DNA from: Phormidium ambiguum IAM M-71
GTDB lineage: Bacteria > Cyanobacteriota > Cyanobacteriia > Cyanobacteriales > Aerosakkonemataceae
Length of the DNA stretch: 63,286 nucleotides
NCBI RefSeq assembly: GCF_001904725.1
Contig: NZ_MRCE01000038.1
Span: 1-63,286, forward strand
Direction: 5' to 3'
The position numbers and the translations under genes are program-made. This document shows, one piece after another, positions 23,319 to 32,787 of the stretch (position 1 is its first letter; the number at the start of each line of letters is the position of its first letter). Below the pieces are notes generated by a model, which ran no database searches, was not told where the DNA came from, and saw only the letters and a list, made by a program, of their open reading frames with translations.

Positions 23319-25277
23319 ATGCTCCATGCGACACCGAAATACTCACTGAGAGACTACCAAATTGAGTGGATTGAAGAAATCTTTGCTTCTTGGGCAAAAG
23401 GTACCAGATGTGTTTTAGCACAGTTACCCTGTGGTGCTGGTAAAACCATTTGTTTTGCTCATATATGTAATAAATTCTTCCACCAATCACAAAAGGTTTT
23501 AGTTATTGCTCATCGGATGGAACTGATTACTCAAGCCGCCACTAAATTAGAAAAGATTGTTGGCGTACCTGTTGGGATTATTAAAGCAGGTATTAAACCA
23601 TTTCCCGATCGCCCAATCCAAGTAGCATCGATCCAAACTTTAATCAGACGCAAACAATTACCAGAAAATATTGGATTAGTCATCTTTGACGAAGCTCATC
23701 ACGTCACTGCTTCCTCATACCGCCAACTAATTGCTCATTATCAGGACTCTTTAATTCTCGGAGTTACCGCTACACCTAGACGCATTGATGGACAGGGATT
23801 CGCTGAATTATTTAACGATCTAATTATTGGTGTTTCTACAGATAAATTGATTCGCGAAGGCTATTTAAGCAAATTTCGTTTGTTTGCTACTGAAAAAACT
23901 ATTTCTACTTATGGAGTAGCCAAAAACGATAAAGATTTTAATTCTAGAGATTTAGCTTTAGCAGTTACTACCCAAGTGGGAATTTCCGAAGTTGTGCAAA
24001 ATTATCTCCAATATGCTGCTAAACAACGTACCATAATTTATGCGGCTTCGGTACAACATAGCAAAGATATTGCTCACGCTTTTAGAGAGAAAAATATTCC
24101 GGCTGAACATCTTGATGGAGACACGCCTATCAATGAAAGGTTTGATATTCTCGCTCGCTTTGCTTCCGGTAAAACCCAAGTTTTAACTAATTATGAAATC
24201 CTTACCGAAGGTTATGATTGCGAACATATTGATTGTGTCTATTGTCTCAGACCAACTGAAAGTTTAACACTTTGGTTACAAATGGTAGGGCGTGCATTGC
24301 GAACTAGTGAAGCCAAATCTGTAGCAACGATTATAGATATCACAGATAACTGGAAAAAGCACGGTTTACCTGATGATAATTATCAGTGGTCGTTAGAAGC
24401 TATTCCTCCGGCTACTCGTCATATTGGTTTACGAAAATGTGAGTTTTGTTCTCATATTTTTAGACCTTTAGAACATGAATTAAAAGTCATAGAAGCGGAA
24501 ATAGACGAAAATGGTTACATCATTCGACATCATCGCGCTATTTGTCCGGCTTGTGGTAGTGTTGTGACCTTTTCTACTAAGGAAAGAGATGGTGCTACAC
24601 ATGGCAGAGTTAAAGTACGGTTGGCTGTGGGTAGGATAACTGAGTTAGTGGAGATTAATCTGCAATCGACTTCATCAATTATTAACCAAGTTTATCGGTT
24701 CATCAAAACTCAACCTCCTATTTTGACACCAGAGAAGATTTACAGTGCTATTTTCAAGGAGTTTATTGAAATCATTGATAGTTTCACCTTGGGAGATTGG
24801 CGGAAAATAGTAAAGTTAGTGGAGCCGACTAATACCATATCCACTAAAATTGCTTGGGAATTGTATCAAGAAGGAAAAGTTAGACACCAAAATCGATTAG
24901 CTGCTTTAGCTGCTGTTGAAAAACGCCAGTTATTAGAACAAAAAAAACAAGAAAAGCTCAAAAACCGAAAACCAAAACCAGAACAGTTAGTGGCTACTTT
25001 ACCTGTAGTTGGTAATCCTGATGTGCAAAAGAAATATGCCAGTGCGTGGAAACTGTTTTTGTCGCGATGCAATCATTCTACGGCAGATTTCTTACACCAG
25101 AATGCGGGATTGTTTTCTGTGCAGGATAGTGCTGATTATTGTAATGTTTCTATTGCTTTACGCAATGTTCCTGAACTCAAAACTCAACGAATACATCTCA
25201 AAGAAGCTGAATTGTCCGCTGCTTTGACGGAAGTTTTTGGCAAAAAGGCTTTTTTGATGTTTCGCTTAAGTAGTTAA
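23319..25277 (+). CDS. SF2 DEAH-box helicase with zinc-finger-like segment
   Basis: 652 residues. Helicase motifs in order: Walker A LPCGAGKT (36-43), SIQTLIRRKQLPE, DEAH at 124-127, TATPRR (150-154), then LTNYEILTEGYDCEHIDCV and motif VI QMVGRALRTSE. After the core comes a Cys4-type region (CEFCSHIF ... CPACGSV) and a helical C-terminal half with a Lys/Glu-rich stretch (KKQEKLKNRKPKPEQ). Related proteins resemble the UvrB/ResIII-type helicases used in DNA repair or restriction. It is divergent from the coiled-coil gene and near McrC and CoiA-type remnants, suggesting a nucleic-acid or defence island. Confidence 0.87.
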   Translation: MLHATPKYSLRDYQIEWIEEIFASWAKGTRCVLAQLPCGAGKTICFAHICNKFFHQSQKVLVIAHRMELITQAATKLEKIVGVPVGIIKAGIKPFPDRPIQVASIQTLIRRKQLPENIGLVIFDEAHHVTASSYRQLIAHYQDSLILGVTATPRRIDGQGFAELFNDLIIGVSTDKLIREGYLSKFRLFATEKTISTYGVAKNDKDFNSRDLALAVTTQVGISEVVQNYLQYAAKQRTIIYAASVQHSKDIAHAFREKNIPAEHLDGDTPINERFDILARFASGKTQVLTNYEILTEGYDCEHIDCVYCLRPTESLTLWLQMVGRALRTSEAKSVATIIDITDNWKKHGLPDDNYQWSLEAIPPATRHIGLRKCEFCSHIFRPLEHELKVIEAEIDENGYIIRHHRAICPACGSVVTFSTKERDGATHGRVKVRLAVGRITELVEINLQSTSSIINQVYRFIKTQPPILTPEKIYSAIFKEFIEIIDSFTLGDWRKIVKLVEPTNTISTKIAWELYQEGKVRHQNRLAALAAVEKRQLLEQKKQEKLKNRKPKPEQLVATLPVVGNPDVQKKYASAWKLFLSRCNHSTADFLHQNAGLFSVQDSADYCNVSIALRNVPELKTQRIHLKEAELSAALTEVFGKKAFLMFRLSS

Positions 25278-25288
25278 TCTTTAAAATT

Positions 25289-25716
25289 TTACATGAATCT
25301 ATAACAAAGCCAGCTGATGCCAGTAAAAAGTACTCCTAGTCCAATCACCAGTACAGAATTAAACCACAATTGCCAAAAGGTACTAATTTCTGCTCGTTTG
25401 GGGTTATTGGGATTATAAAGAATGGGTACTTTTTGTTCGACTTGAAAGCTGGGGGGATAACTGCAAATACTCCCTTCAAATCTGATTAATTCTCCTGTGA
25501 CAGTGGTAAATTGAGCTATAGGACAATAAGATACTGAGGACGTGCTTCTTCTTTGAGATTTATAAGCTTTCAGTTCAACAATAGTCCCATCACTAGAGGC
25601 AGATTGGTTAATAAATCTTAGTTGTTGATATGCTAAGAAACAGCCAATTAGTATTACTGTAATTCCTGAAGCTATAAACCATTTTATAAATGTCTGTCCT
25701 TTTTTTTACGTTGCAT
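25289..25716 (-). pseudogene. DUF3592 membrane protein, frameshifted in an A8 run
   Basis: Reading from ATG 25716, MQRKKK leads into a run of eight A and a frame change; with nine A the frame continues GQTFIKWFIASGITVILIGC (membrane helix), then a beta region (SSDGTIVELKAYKSQRR, YCPIAQFTTVTGELIRFEGS, VEQKVPILYNPNNPKRAEIS) and a second helix VLVIGLGVLFTGISWLCYRF. This is the DUF3592 layout. The homopolymer position makes sequencing error a serious alternative to inactivation. Confidence 0.75.
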
Positions 25717-25862
25717 AATATTTAATTTATCCCTATATTACCCAAGCATATTTTTTATAAACAACGTTACCCTAAAAGTATCTACTTTAGGAGGGTTTTT
25801 AGTAGAATATTCTGGCATTTATTATAGAGCCTAAGCTAAAAATAAGTAATATTTACCAAAAT

Positions 25863-26850
25863 ATGTGGTTAAAATACGCAGTTGATGCCAATAATACTTT
25901 AGTTGAAATCGCTGATGTATCCAGAGGTAAAACTACATTGTACTGTCCCTATTGCAGTGGTCGTTTGGTAGCTCGAAAAGGAAAAGTTAAACAACATCAC
26001 TTCGCCCATACTGATGCAACTTGTTATCCTGTCGCTACTAAAAGAGAGTTACCTAATTTACCACTTTATGATAATTTTCATATTCAACTATCAGGAACCG
26101 CACTACAATTACTAAAAAAGCTTTGGCAATCTTTTGGTCAATATGATTGGGGAATTCCTCATTTACCCGAACTAAAACCATTAATTAAAGCCAAGGTATT
26201 ACAAAAAAATGTTTACCGCCAACCACCAGCTTATGAGTTTACTGCTCTAGGTAAAATTCCTGTTGGCGCTCTGCCATTGCATGAATTTAATCAAGTCCAA
26301 GAACCATTATTGTTAGCCAAATTAGCTGAACTTTCACGTCAAGCAGAATTAGCCAAGGTGATTAAATCACTAAACTTGGCAGAAAGGTTAGTTGATTTGC
26401 AGTTATATCGTGCTCAATTGGCTAGTATTTTGTTACATAATTTGTACTATCTACAAATTGAAGCTGATGGGTTAATTTTGCACAAAATTGGAGTGACTAA
26501 GCGATACGCGCTACGCGCAGGCTACGCCAACGATTGCCCAGAGAATCCCTGAAATTGAGAGAGATTTACGTTGTCATTACCAGAATATTAAGGTTAGCGT
26601 ACTGGGATTGTGGTCGCATCGGGGAAATGTGGAATTGTATTTTAAGCATCGCTATAAGCAGTTTAATTATCGGATTGGTAGCTTAACTGAATACTATTTA
26701 TTTAGCGATACATCGATCGCTGATTTTGTGTTAGATGACTTGAATCAAATGGAACCAAAAGTGCTTAGTTTAGAGGAAAAAAGTGTTTTGGCAGAAGCTA
26801 ATATTTCTCAATTTAAAGAGACAGAGACACGGTTAGTAATGGCAAACTAA
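25863..26850 (+). pseudogene. CoiA-like / GIY-YIG-like nuclease, broken by a short repeat
   Basis: The first frame encodes a CoiA-type zinc-binding start, LYCPYCSGRLVARKGKVKQH followed by HFAH, then a helical middle part and LYYLQIEADGLILHKIGVTKR. The second frame continues TIAQRIPEIERDLRCHYQNI, KVSVLGLWSHRGNVELYFKH and SLTEYYLFSD. Together the C-terminal half resembles a GIY-YIG/T5orf172 nuclease domain. Between GVTKR and TIAQR sits about 31 bp of a GC-rich palindromic repeat that shifts the frame. Without the insertion the protein would be about 320 residues. CoiA proteins relate to competence; function here is unknown. Confidence 0.75.
26501..26531. repeat. Short GC-rich palindromic interspersed repeat
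   Basis: The segment includes TACGCGCTACGCGCAGGCTA followed by CGCCAAC, a type of short palindromic repeat common in cyanobacterial genomes. It interrupts the coding region at a point where the flanking frames join to a continuous protein. A related GC-rich repeat is at 37128-37185. Confidence 0.7.
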
Positions 26851-26937
26851 TTACTATGTTTAAGTTGATGCGTTTAGTGAAATGCCTTGCTTTGTTTGTG
26901 TCCCCATAGTCAGACAAATCTTTGCTGGAGCCAAAAC

Positions 26938-27054
26938 ATGAAATTTGGACTGTTTATGCGAGTAGCATTACGGAAAGATTTACCTCAGTACAAACTCTGC
27001 CGGGGAGATGTAGCAAAAATTGCGGAACATCACCCGATGAAGTGGATAGCTTAG
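26938..27054 (+). pseudogene. DUF4926 protein, C-terminally truncated
   Basis: A 38-residue frame starts MKFGLFMRVALRKDLPQYKL followed by CRGDVAKIAEHHPM, matching the start of DUF4926 (VALxxDLPxxxLxRGxVxxIVExxP). The usual 25 or so C-terminal residues are absent. DUF4926 proteins usually neighbour DUF6883; none is seen. Confidence 0.7.
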
Positions 27055-27145
27055 AAGCAAATCATTTGTTCTGGAGAGAAAGCGCACTAAGGTAACACCA
27101 AAAAACCAAAATTGTTGCCGAAATCATCACAAATTAGCTACATCC

Positions 27146-27523
27146 TTAGATTTTTTGACATTGCCGTTGCATCAAAATGCGATCGTTTCTATAAACCTCC
27201 AACTTACCTCGATTGGGAGAATCTAAAGTTCCATCCCATACCCAATACTGGTAAGTGCCATTACGGAACTTATACACCGTAACACCTTCAGTTGCCTGTT
27301 TTGTGCCCCGCTCAATTTTCATGTTCCCACTCGAACTTTGAGAGCGATACATTAGCCCTCCAGTCCTCCGATTTTTCCACACTTGGACATTGTATCCACC
27401 TTGGCAACGCAAATTCAAGATTAAATCTGCTGTAGAGTCGGCCAACACTAGTCGGCAAGGAATGCCCGACAGACAAATAGATACTGCGATTGGTAATGTC
27501 AACAGTTTCAATAAAGACTTCAT
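27146..27523 (-). CDS. Small secreted protein, beta-rich
   Basis: 125 residues, signal peptide LLKLLTLPIAVSICLSGI with cleavage near VLADS. The mature part starts LNLRCQGGYNVQVWKNRR and ends GKLEVYRNDRILMQRQC; the two cysteines could form one disulphide linking both ends. Its strand pattern parallels the proteins at 17325 and 10260, reminiscent of MliC-type lysozyme-inhibitor barrels, but I cannot confirm that. Confidence 0.68.
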   Translation of the reverse strand: MKSLLKLLTLPIAVSICLSGIPCRLVLADSTADLILNLRCQGGYNVQVWKNRRTGGLMYRSQSSSGNMKIERGTKQATEGVTVYKFRNGTYQYWVWDGTLDSPNRGKLEVYRNDRILMQRQCQKI

Positions 27524-27890
27524 ATTTTGTTGATAGTCTGTTAATTTCTCTATTTTAAAGTGTTATCAGCCGAGCGCAGAGATTGCAGAAGTGCGCTCGC
27601 CTTCAGTACATTTGCAAAACGCTTAATCTTCCCAACAACAACAGCACCCACACCAGACTTACCGAGTGATTTCCTCTGTTAATTAATGCTACTTGGAGAG
27701 ACACTGAAGAATTAAAACTCAGTTGCCTGATTCCCATTTTCTAGTTGAGGAAATATCAGTTTTCTAGTTGTTGAGTGCTGTTGTTAGTTAACACAATAAA
27801 TCTTAGACGAAACAGCTTTTTTCCTCCTTAGTTTAATAGTGGACAAATGGCTGTAATCTCTATCTGATGAAGCTTTGTAGCTTCACTTAT
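27524..27890. other. Stretch left of the IS element
   Basis: No supportable gene. It lies between the secreted-protein gene and the left end of the ISL3-type element. The N-terminal part of tnsB, expected here if the IS simply inserted in it, is not visible, so a deletion accompanied or followed the insertion. Confidence 0.45.
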
Positions 27891-27945
27891 GGCTCTCCCC
27901 TAAACTCTGTGATAAACCTAACTTATTAACAACTCTTCATGTCAG

Positions 27946-27996
27946 ACAGAAACTCTGGCAAACCCTCTTTAATGGAGGGTTTGCCAGAGTTTCTGT
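27946..27996. other. 22-bp perfect hairpin in the IS leader
   Basis: Arms 27946-27967 and 27975-27996 pair without mismatch around a 7-nt loop (TTTAATG). It lies between the left inverted repeat and the transposase start. Such hairpins can shield a transposase gene from outside transcription; that role is inferred. Confidence 0.8.
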
Positions 27997-28067
27997 AGAA
28001 AAATGATCTGTAAAAGTACCACAACTGGTACATTAAATATTAAACTATTCAAAACCTCTGGAAAAAG

Positions 28068-29217
28068 ATGACCTCTTTACTAGATAATTTACTGGATTTA
28101 GCTGAAACTACGGTGGAAGGTTATCAAGAAGTAGAAGGTTACGTTTGCCTTCACTTAAAGCTATTAAATCGCGGAACTCACTGCCCTCACTGCAATTATT
28201 ACACAGCAGAATTACATCAAACAACTCAGATATTAGTCAGAGATTTGTCCAGCTTCGGTAAACCAGTATACTTACGAGTATCCCGCCGGAGATTTTATTG
28301 TCCTAAATGTCAAAGATATAGTACAGAAAAGATAGAATTTTTAGCCGAAAGAAGGAATTATACTAAGAGATATGAACAGCATATTTACGAGAGAGTTCTT
28401 AGTTCAAATGTTGCCGAAATTAGCCGGATAGAGTGCTTAAGTTGTGCAGAAGTAGAGGGAATATTCCGGCGGATTAGTAGCGAAAAAAAAAGACTGGGGA
28501 CTAGTAAAAAAGCTAACAATGGATGAAATCAGCCAACGAAAAGGTTATAGAGATTTTATCACAATGGTTGCCAATGCCGAGACGGGAAATTTGTTAGAAG
28601 TTATCGATAGCTATAAACAGGAAGAGATTATAGAAGCTTTGAAGCAGCAGCCATTAGAGATAAGAGAGCAAGTAGAAGAAGTCAGCGTAGATATGTGGGG
28701 AGGCTTCCCAAAAGTCATTAGAGAAGTTTTTCCGAATGCGGCTGTAGTTATTGACAGATTTCATGTGATGAAGTTAGTTAATCAACGATTAAATAAGTTA
28801 AGACAAATAGTGGGAATCAAAGTCCAAGGTAGCCAATTTCTTTTGCTAAAAAATTTAGAGGATTTAACTGAGGAGGAAAACCAAAAGCTACAGCAGATTT
28901 TGGAGCAATCACCTTGCTTGCGGATAGCTTACTGTATGAAAGAAGAACTCCGCGAAATTTACCAAACTAGTACCACCGTCAAAACTGGTGTAATTAGAAT
29001 GAAGAAATGGTTAGCCCAAGCCCAGGTATTTTATAGTAAAGTTGCTCGCACAATTAGTACTCATTTACAAGGAATATGTAATTACTTTATCAGTCGCACA
29101 ACCAGCGGTGTAATGGAAGGAATCAACAATAAAGCTAAACTAATTATGCGTCAGGGTTATGGTTTTACAAATTTTGAAAACTTTCGTGCCCGCCTTTTAG
29201 GTAGCTTTTCTGATTAG
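28068..29217 (+). pseudogene. ISL3-family transposase, two frames
   Basis: The first frame has the N-terminal zinc ribbon and helix (HCPHCNYYTAE, SRRRFYCPKCQRYSTE). It ends at 28526 while the second frame, overlapping, carries the DDE domain: TMDEISQRKGYRDF (first Asp), VSVDMWGGFP (second Asp), VIDRFHVMKLVNQRLNKLR and GVMEGINNKAKLIMRQGYGF (Glu). The frames change at a run of nine A at 28483-28491. Transcript slippage there could restore the protein, as the rest is intact; otherwise it is inactivated. Confidence 0.85.
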
Positions 29218-29248
29218 AAATATTTATCACAGAGCTTAGAGGAGAGCC

Positions 29249-29920
29249 CAGGAAACTCTAGTATATCTGAGCGTACTATTCGTGATTGGAAAGCTAAATT
29301 TAGTCGGGCTCAAAAAAAATATAACTGGGGATATATTGGGCTGCTCGATAATCACGCAGGTAAAGGTAATAGAAAACCAAAAATATCACAACAGGCGCAG
29401 GAATTCATGGACAAAATTATTGCTGACCACTATGAAACGCTTAAACAAAAAGGAAAAATGGCAGTTTACGGAGTCTTGAAACACGAATGGGAGAAAACCA
29501 AAAATCCGGAGGAACTACCAAGCTATGTGACTTTCTGCAAGAGAATCAAGCAACGTTCTGGTTACGAACAAACTAAAAAACGGCTTGGTTCTCGTGCAGC
29601 TTATCAGCAATCAGGCTTCTACTGGGAATTAGACTACTAGTAAAAGAATCAATATAACAGCTAAGGAAAGAGCAGCTTACCTGGAAACAGCAGAAGCCAG
29701 AGAAGCAATATTAGAACAACGATTACATGATTTAGCTAGTCAAGATGTTCGCTCGATTATTGAGGGCAGAATAACTCAGTCGCTAGGTGAAGACCAGAAA
29801 AAAGCTAAATCACAAAAAGTTAATACAGTTGCTAAAAACCATCGGAAGTTAGAAAAAGATTTAGAAGAAAAAATAGATTTTAATGCAATTAATCCTTATA
29901 GGAATGAGGAGTTATGGTAA
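29249..29920 (+). pseudogene. tnsB: tnsB remnant (Mu-type transposase lacking its catalytic core)
   Basis: A first part (29249-29640) reads SISERTIRDWKAKFSRAQKK, GYIGLLDNHAGKGNRKPKIS, then the helical region up to GYEQTKKRLGSRAAYQQSGF, the segment just before the DDE domain in TnsB/TniA-type transposases. A second part (29639-29920, other frame) is the C-terminal tail: NITAKERAAYLETAEAREAI, ILEQRLHDLASQD. The roughly 400-residue catalytic domain between is gone. The N-terminus is cut by the IS. The stop overlaps the tnsC start. Confidence 0.85.
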
Positions 29921-31053
29921 ATACTAATGCACGAGCGTTTCCGCCAGAGTTCCTGAATAAATCTAGTGAAGATAAGACTTGTTACTTCAAAGGTATTACA
30001 ATTCCCCATCGCAAACTTAAAGAAGCTTTGTCCAGGCTATTAATTAATATTCTTGAACCTGCGGATACCCTAGGATTTTTAGTTTTTGGGGTAACTGGTG
30101 TGGGGAAAACTACCTTGCGACTGCGCCTAGAGAAACTCTTGTGGGAACGATTTCTCCCTGAACTACAAGAAAATCCTGGTAAAATTGCTGTCGCTAGTGT
30201 TGAAGCTATTCCAGCTGAACGAGGAAATTTTAGTCATAAGGATTACTATATTCGGGCTTTAGAATCTCTCAATGAGGTTTTAATAGAGTATAAGTCTAAT
30301 TATAAATTCTCCGAGAATTTTACCAATGATTTAGGATTAATTAATCAATCCTATCGGAAAGATACAAATACTTTACGACGAGCGATGGAGAAGGTATTTC
30401 GGTATCGCCAGTTAAGATGTTTCCTAGTAGATGAAGCCCAACATTTGTTAATGATGTCTGGGGGACACCAAATGTTGCATCAAATGAATTGGATTAAATC
30501 AATTGCTAATCTTACGGGAACAATACATATCTTATTTGGAACTTATGAGCTTCTTAACTGCTCAACACTCAATGGACAGGTAGGAAGACGTAGTGAAGAT
30601 ATTCATTTAACTCCTTACCAACTTGATGAGGCTGAAGATGTTACTGAATTTATTAGAGTTATTAGAACCTTGGAGAAGCATCTTCCCTTAGAAGAAGAAC
30701 CTTGTTTAGAAAATTATTACGAATATCTCTTTTCTGGTTCAGTCGGTTGTGTAGGAATTCTCAAAAATTGGTTGACTCGTTCATTGCGATTTGCTTATGA
30801 AGAAGAGGCCGCAACGTTAACTATTAAACATTTAGAACAAGGAGCTTTTAGCCCAGGACGAATTAACCAGATTTTTCAAGAATCAGCCCAGGGTCAATTA
30901 CGTCTCAAGCAAGAATCTAGTTATCACTTTATCGGAAATTTGACTACTTCTGTTCCCGCTAACGTAGTACAGGGATCTTCTTTGAAGAAAAGACCTGTTG
31001 GCAAACGAAAACCAAAACGAGATCCTGTGAGGACACCAGACAATGAAAGTTGA
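29914..31053 (+). CDS. tnsC: TnsC/TniB-type AAA+ transposition ATPase
   Basis: 379 residues, apparently intact. Walker A is GVTGVGKTTLRLRLEKLL, Walker B FLVDEAQHLLMMSGG, and the sensor segment is HILFGTYELLNC. TnsC proteins recruit the TnsB transposase to a target marked by TniQ/TnsD. Its ATG overlaps the tnsB remnant stop and its end overlaps the tniQ start by 11 nt, the classic tnsB-tnsC-tniQ operon. The C-terminal tail is basic (KKRPVGKRKPKRDP). With TnsB destroyed it can act only in trans for a relative elsewhere. Confidence 0.88.
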   Translation: MVNTNARAFPPEFLNKSSEDKTCYFKGITIPHRKLKEALSRLLINILEPADTLGFLVFGVTGVGKTTLRLRLEKLLWERFLPELQENPGKIAVASVEAIPAERGNFSHKDYYIRALESLNEVLIEYKSNYKFSENFTNDLGLINQSYRKDTNTLRRAMEKVFRYRQLRCFLVDEAQHLLMMSGGHQMLHQMNWIKSIANLTGTIHILFGTYELLNCSTLNGQVGRRSEDIHLTPYQLDEAEDVTEFIRVIRTLEKHLPLEEEPCLENYYEYLFSGSVGCVGILKNWLTRSLRFAYEEEAATLTIKHLEQGAFSPGRINQIFQESAQGQLRLKQESSYHFIGNLTTSVPANVVQGSSLKKRPVGKRKPKRDPVRTPDNES

Positions 31054-31651
31054 GATTAACCAACCTGATGAATTATGGGACTTAGAACCCCCATATATTC
31101 CACCGCGTAGTTCTTTATTCCATCTTGAACCGATAGGAATCGGAACTCCTTATGTGGAGAGTTTAACTAGCTACGTTGCTCGTTTAGCTGAAACTCATAG
31201 TGTGGCTGTGGGAACTTTAATCGCTGCTGAAATTCAAAAAAAATTCTCTAAAGCCGAGGATATCAAACCGTATTATCACCCTAATATAGTGAAGGTTTAT
31301 GGACAATATTATATTAAATCTTTAAATGGAACTTCTGCCAAAGCCAAGCAACTCGTAGCTGCTTTGAATCAACTTACTCTGCGCGATGATTTGAAGTTTT
31401 TAACACTGCTGACTTGGGCAGAGGTTTTGCCAAGACAAGAGTTACTTAAGTCTAATTTTGCTTGGTGTCCTCAGTGTTATCAAGAATGGCGTTTCAGCTC
31501 AAAAGTGATTTATTCTCCTTTGTTATGGTCGCTTCAAGCTGTCAACATTTGTTTGTATCATCTTAAATACCTTACAATTAAAATTAACTCAATACCAACA
31601 ACTCATTACTTCACAAGAACAGCAAATCAAATCGCTTCAAGAACAAGTTGA
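31043..31651 (+). pseudogene. tniQ: TniQ-family protein, C-terminally truncated
   Basis: The first 170 or so residues fit TniQ: PPRSSLFHLEPIGIGTPYVE followed by SLTSYVARLAETHSVAVGT, a helical target-binding part and the first zinc motif FAWCPQCYQEW. Homology ends near 31560, before the second CxxC pair, and the frame runs out of family into a 25-residue unrelated tail. TniQ chooses the target site in Tn7-like transposition. This copy is broken by a junction with the next gene. Confidence 0.85.
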
Positions 31652-31670
31652 ATCTACTATTGATGAAACT

Positions 31671-32168
31671 GTGACTATAGAGAATACTAATACCATTGAA
31701 CCGGGAACTGTAGTTAAGATTGTCAAACATCCAATTCATGCGGGAAAGGTTGGATTATTTACTGGCTCAACAATAGTGAAGGATTGGCGATTTGATGAAC
31801 CAGTGGCAGTTGGTAAAGTTGTTTTAAAACCGGGGACTAAATGGCAGTTTCCTTTAGAGATTAACAATTATGCTGAGTGTGTGGAAACGAGTAATTTGAC
31901 AGCAGAACAATATCAGCAATTGGTAGAACTGGAATTGATTGCTGAAGAATGTAAAAAAGTTAAAGAGGAACTTAGTTTTAGTCAGTATACGATCGAAGAA
32001 GCAGTTTATCAGTTAGGCAAGAGTTTAGCTTTAGCGAATGTTCCTGGGTGGGATAATTGCGGGAATTTCACTGATGAAGATGGCACAACTTTAAGTGGCA
32101 CAAATGCTTTAAGAACTGGAGCGATCTCAATTTACGAATTGTTGTCGGAAGTGTTTTGTGAATTTTAG
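31671..32168 (+). CDS. Hypothetical protein, probably 3' part of a longer gene
   Basis: 165 residues from GTG 31671. Upstream in frame, from about 31560, lies a coiled coil (LKLTQYQQLITSQEQQIKSL), so the translated region was originally longer and is truncated at the tniQ junction. The body reads TVVKIVKHPIHAGKVGLFTG, a KOW-like small barrel, and a helical ELSFSQYTIEEAVYQLGKSL. No family recognised. May be an unrelated gene fused by the deletion. Confidence 0.5.
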   Translation: MTIENTNTIEPGTVVKIVKHPIHAGKVGLFTGSTIVKDWRFDEPVAVGKVVLKPGTKWQFPLEINNYAECVETSNLTAEQYQQLVELELIAEECKKVKEELSFSQYTIEEAVYQLGKSLALANVPGWDNCGNFTDEDGTTLSGTNALRTGAISIYELLSEVFCEF

Positions 32169-32337
32169 GGGAGCGATTTATATTGACGAAAGCAACAATT
32201 GGATTAATTAGAATGTGGTTGGTATTTGTGTAGTCTACCGCCCATCGGCGTACTATTATGAAATGCGAGCGCTGGGATTAAATTTCTTAGTAAGCCATCG
32301 TGCAGTTTTCTAAAATTTGACAATTTTTGTCTTACAT

Positions 32338-32688
32338 TTAGGGCAATGAAATAATTTCATAAGGTTCATCAGGATAAAAGTGATCTTGCTCATCGATTTC
32401 TCCATGTACATAAGGAAAAATGGGCGCAACAGCTTCTATATCAAGATGAAATTCCAGCGTTTCCAATACGACCCATCCGGGATTACTGCTCATACCTGCT
32501 GGTTTTGAGATTGTTTTACCAAGAATTCCTGTTTCGGGAGTAAAGTTGTTTTCTGCGCCAATCTTCCCTTTAATATAAGCGCCTCTGGGATTTTGTGCTT
32601 CTATATCTGAATGAAGGCTCAAATCATATAGTTCTAACCATCCAGGCATTCCTCTGTCTTGACCAAGTTTTTCTTCTATTGGCAGCAT
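32338..32688 (-). CDS. Two-repeat hypothetical protein beside the cell-wall hydrolase
   Basis: About 116 residues from Met 32688 (MLPIEEKLGQDRGMPGWLEL). It holds two similar units of about 45 residues: GWLELYDLSLHSDIEAQNPR and GWVVLETLEFHLDIEAVAPI, each followed by a short YxxGxI-type strand. No signal peptide. It is the next gene after the multi-domain hydrolase on the same strand (100-bp gap), so it might serve that protein, for example as partner or immunity factor; this is inference only. Confidence 0.55.
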   Translation of the reverse strand: MLPIEEKLGQDRGMPGWLELYDLSLHSDIEAQNPRGAYIKGKIGAENNFTPETGILGKTISKPAGMSSNPGWVVLETLEFHLDIEAVAPIFPYVHGEIDEQDHFYPDEPYEIISLP

Positions 32689-32787
32689 AATAATAACCTC
32701 CAAATTATTCAAAGAAATATGTAGGGCATCACCTATGCGGAGCTTGAAGATCTGGAAATACCCTACATTTTGGCTAACTAATGAAGA

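Larger units (their letters stand above)
27891..29248 (+). mobile_element. ISL3-family insertion sequence
   Basis: 1358 bp bounded by terminal inverted repeats: left GGCTCTCCCCTAAACTCTGT (27891-27910) followed by GATAAA, right 29223-29248 reading in reverse GGCTCTCCTCTAAGCTCTGT then GATAAA, differing at two positions in 26. One transposase gene lies inside. The flanking 8-bp sequences differ, so no target duplication remains, consistent with rearrangement after insertion. The right end abuts tnsB coding sequence directly. Confidence 0.88.

Noticed and set aside
29249-32168. CRISPR-associated transposon (CAST)
   Set aside because: TnsB-TnsC-TniQ order fits, but I see no Cas12k, Cascade genes, repeats or tracrRNA-like sequence nearby.
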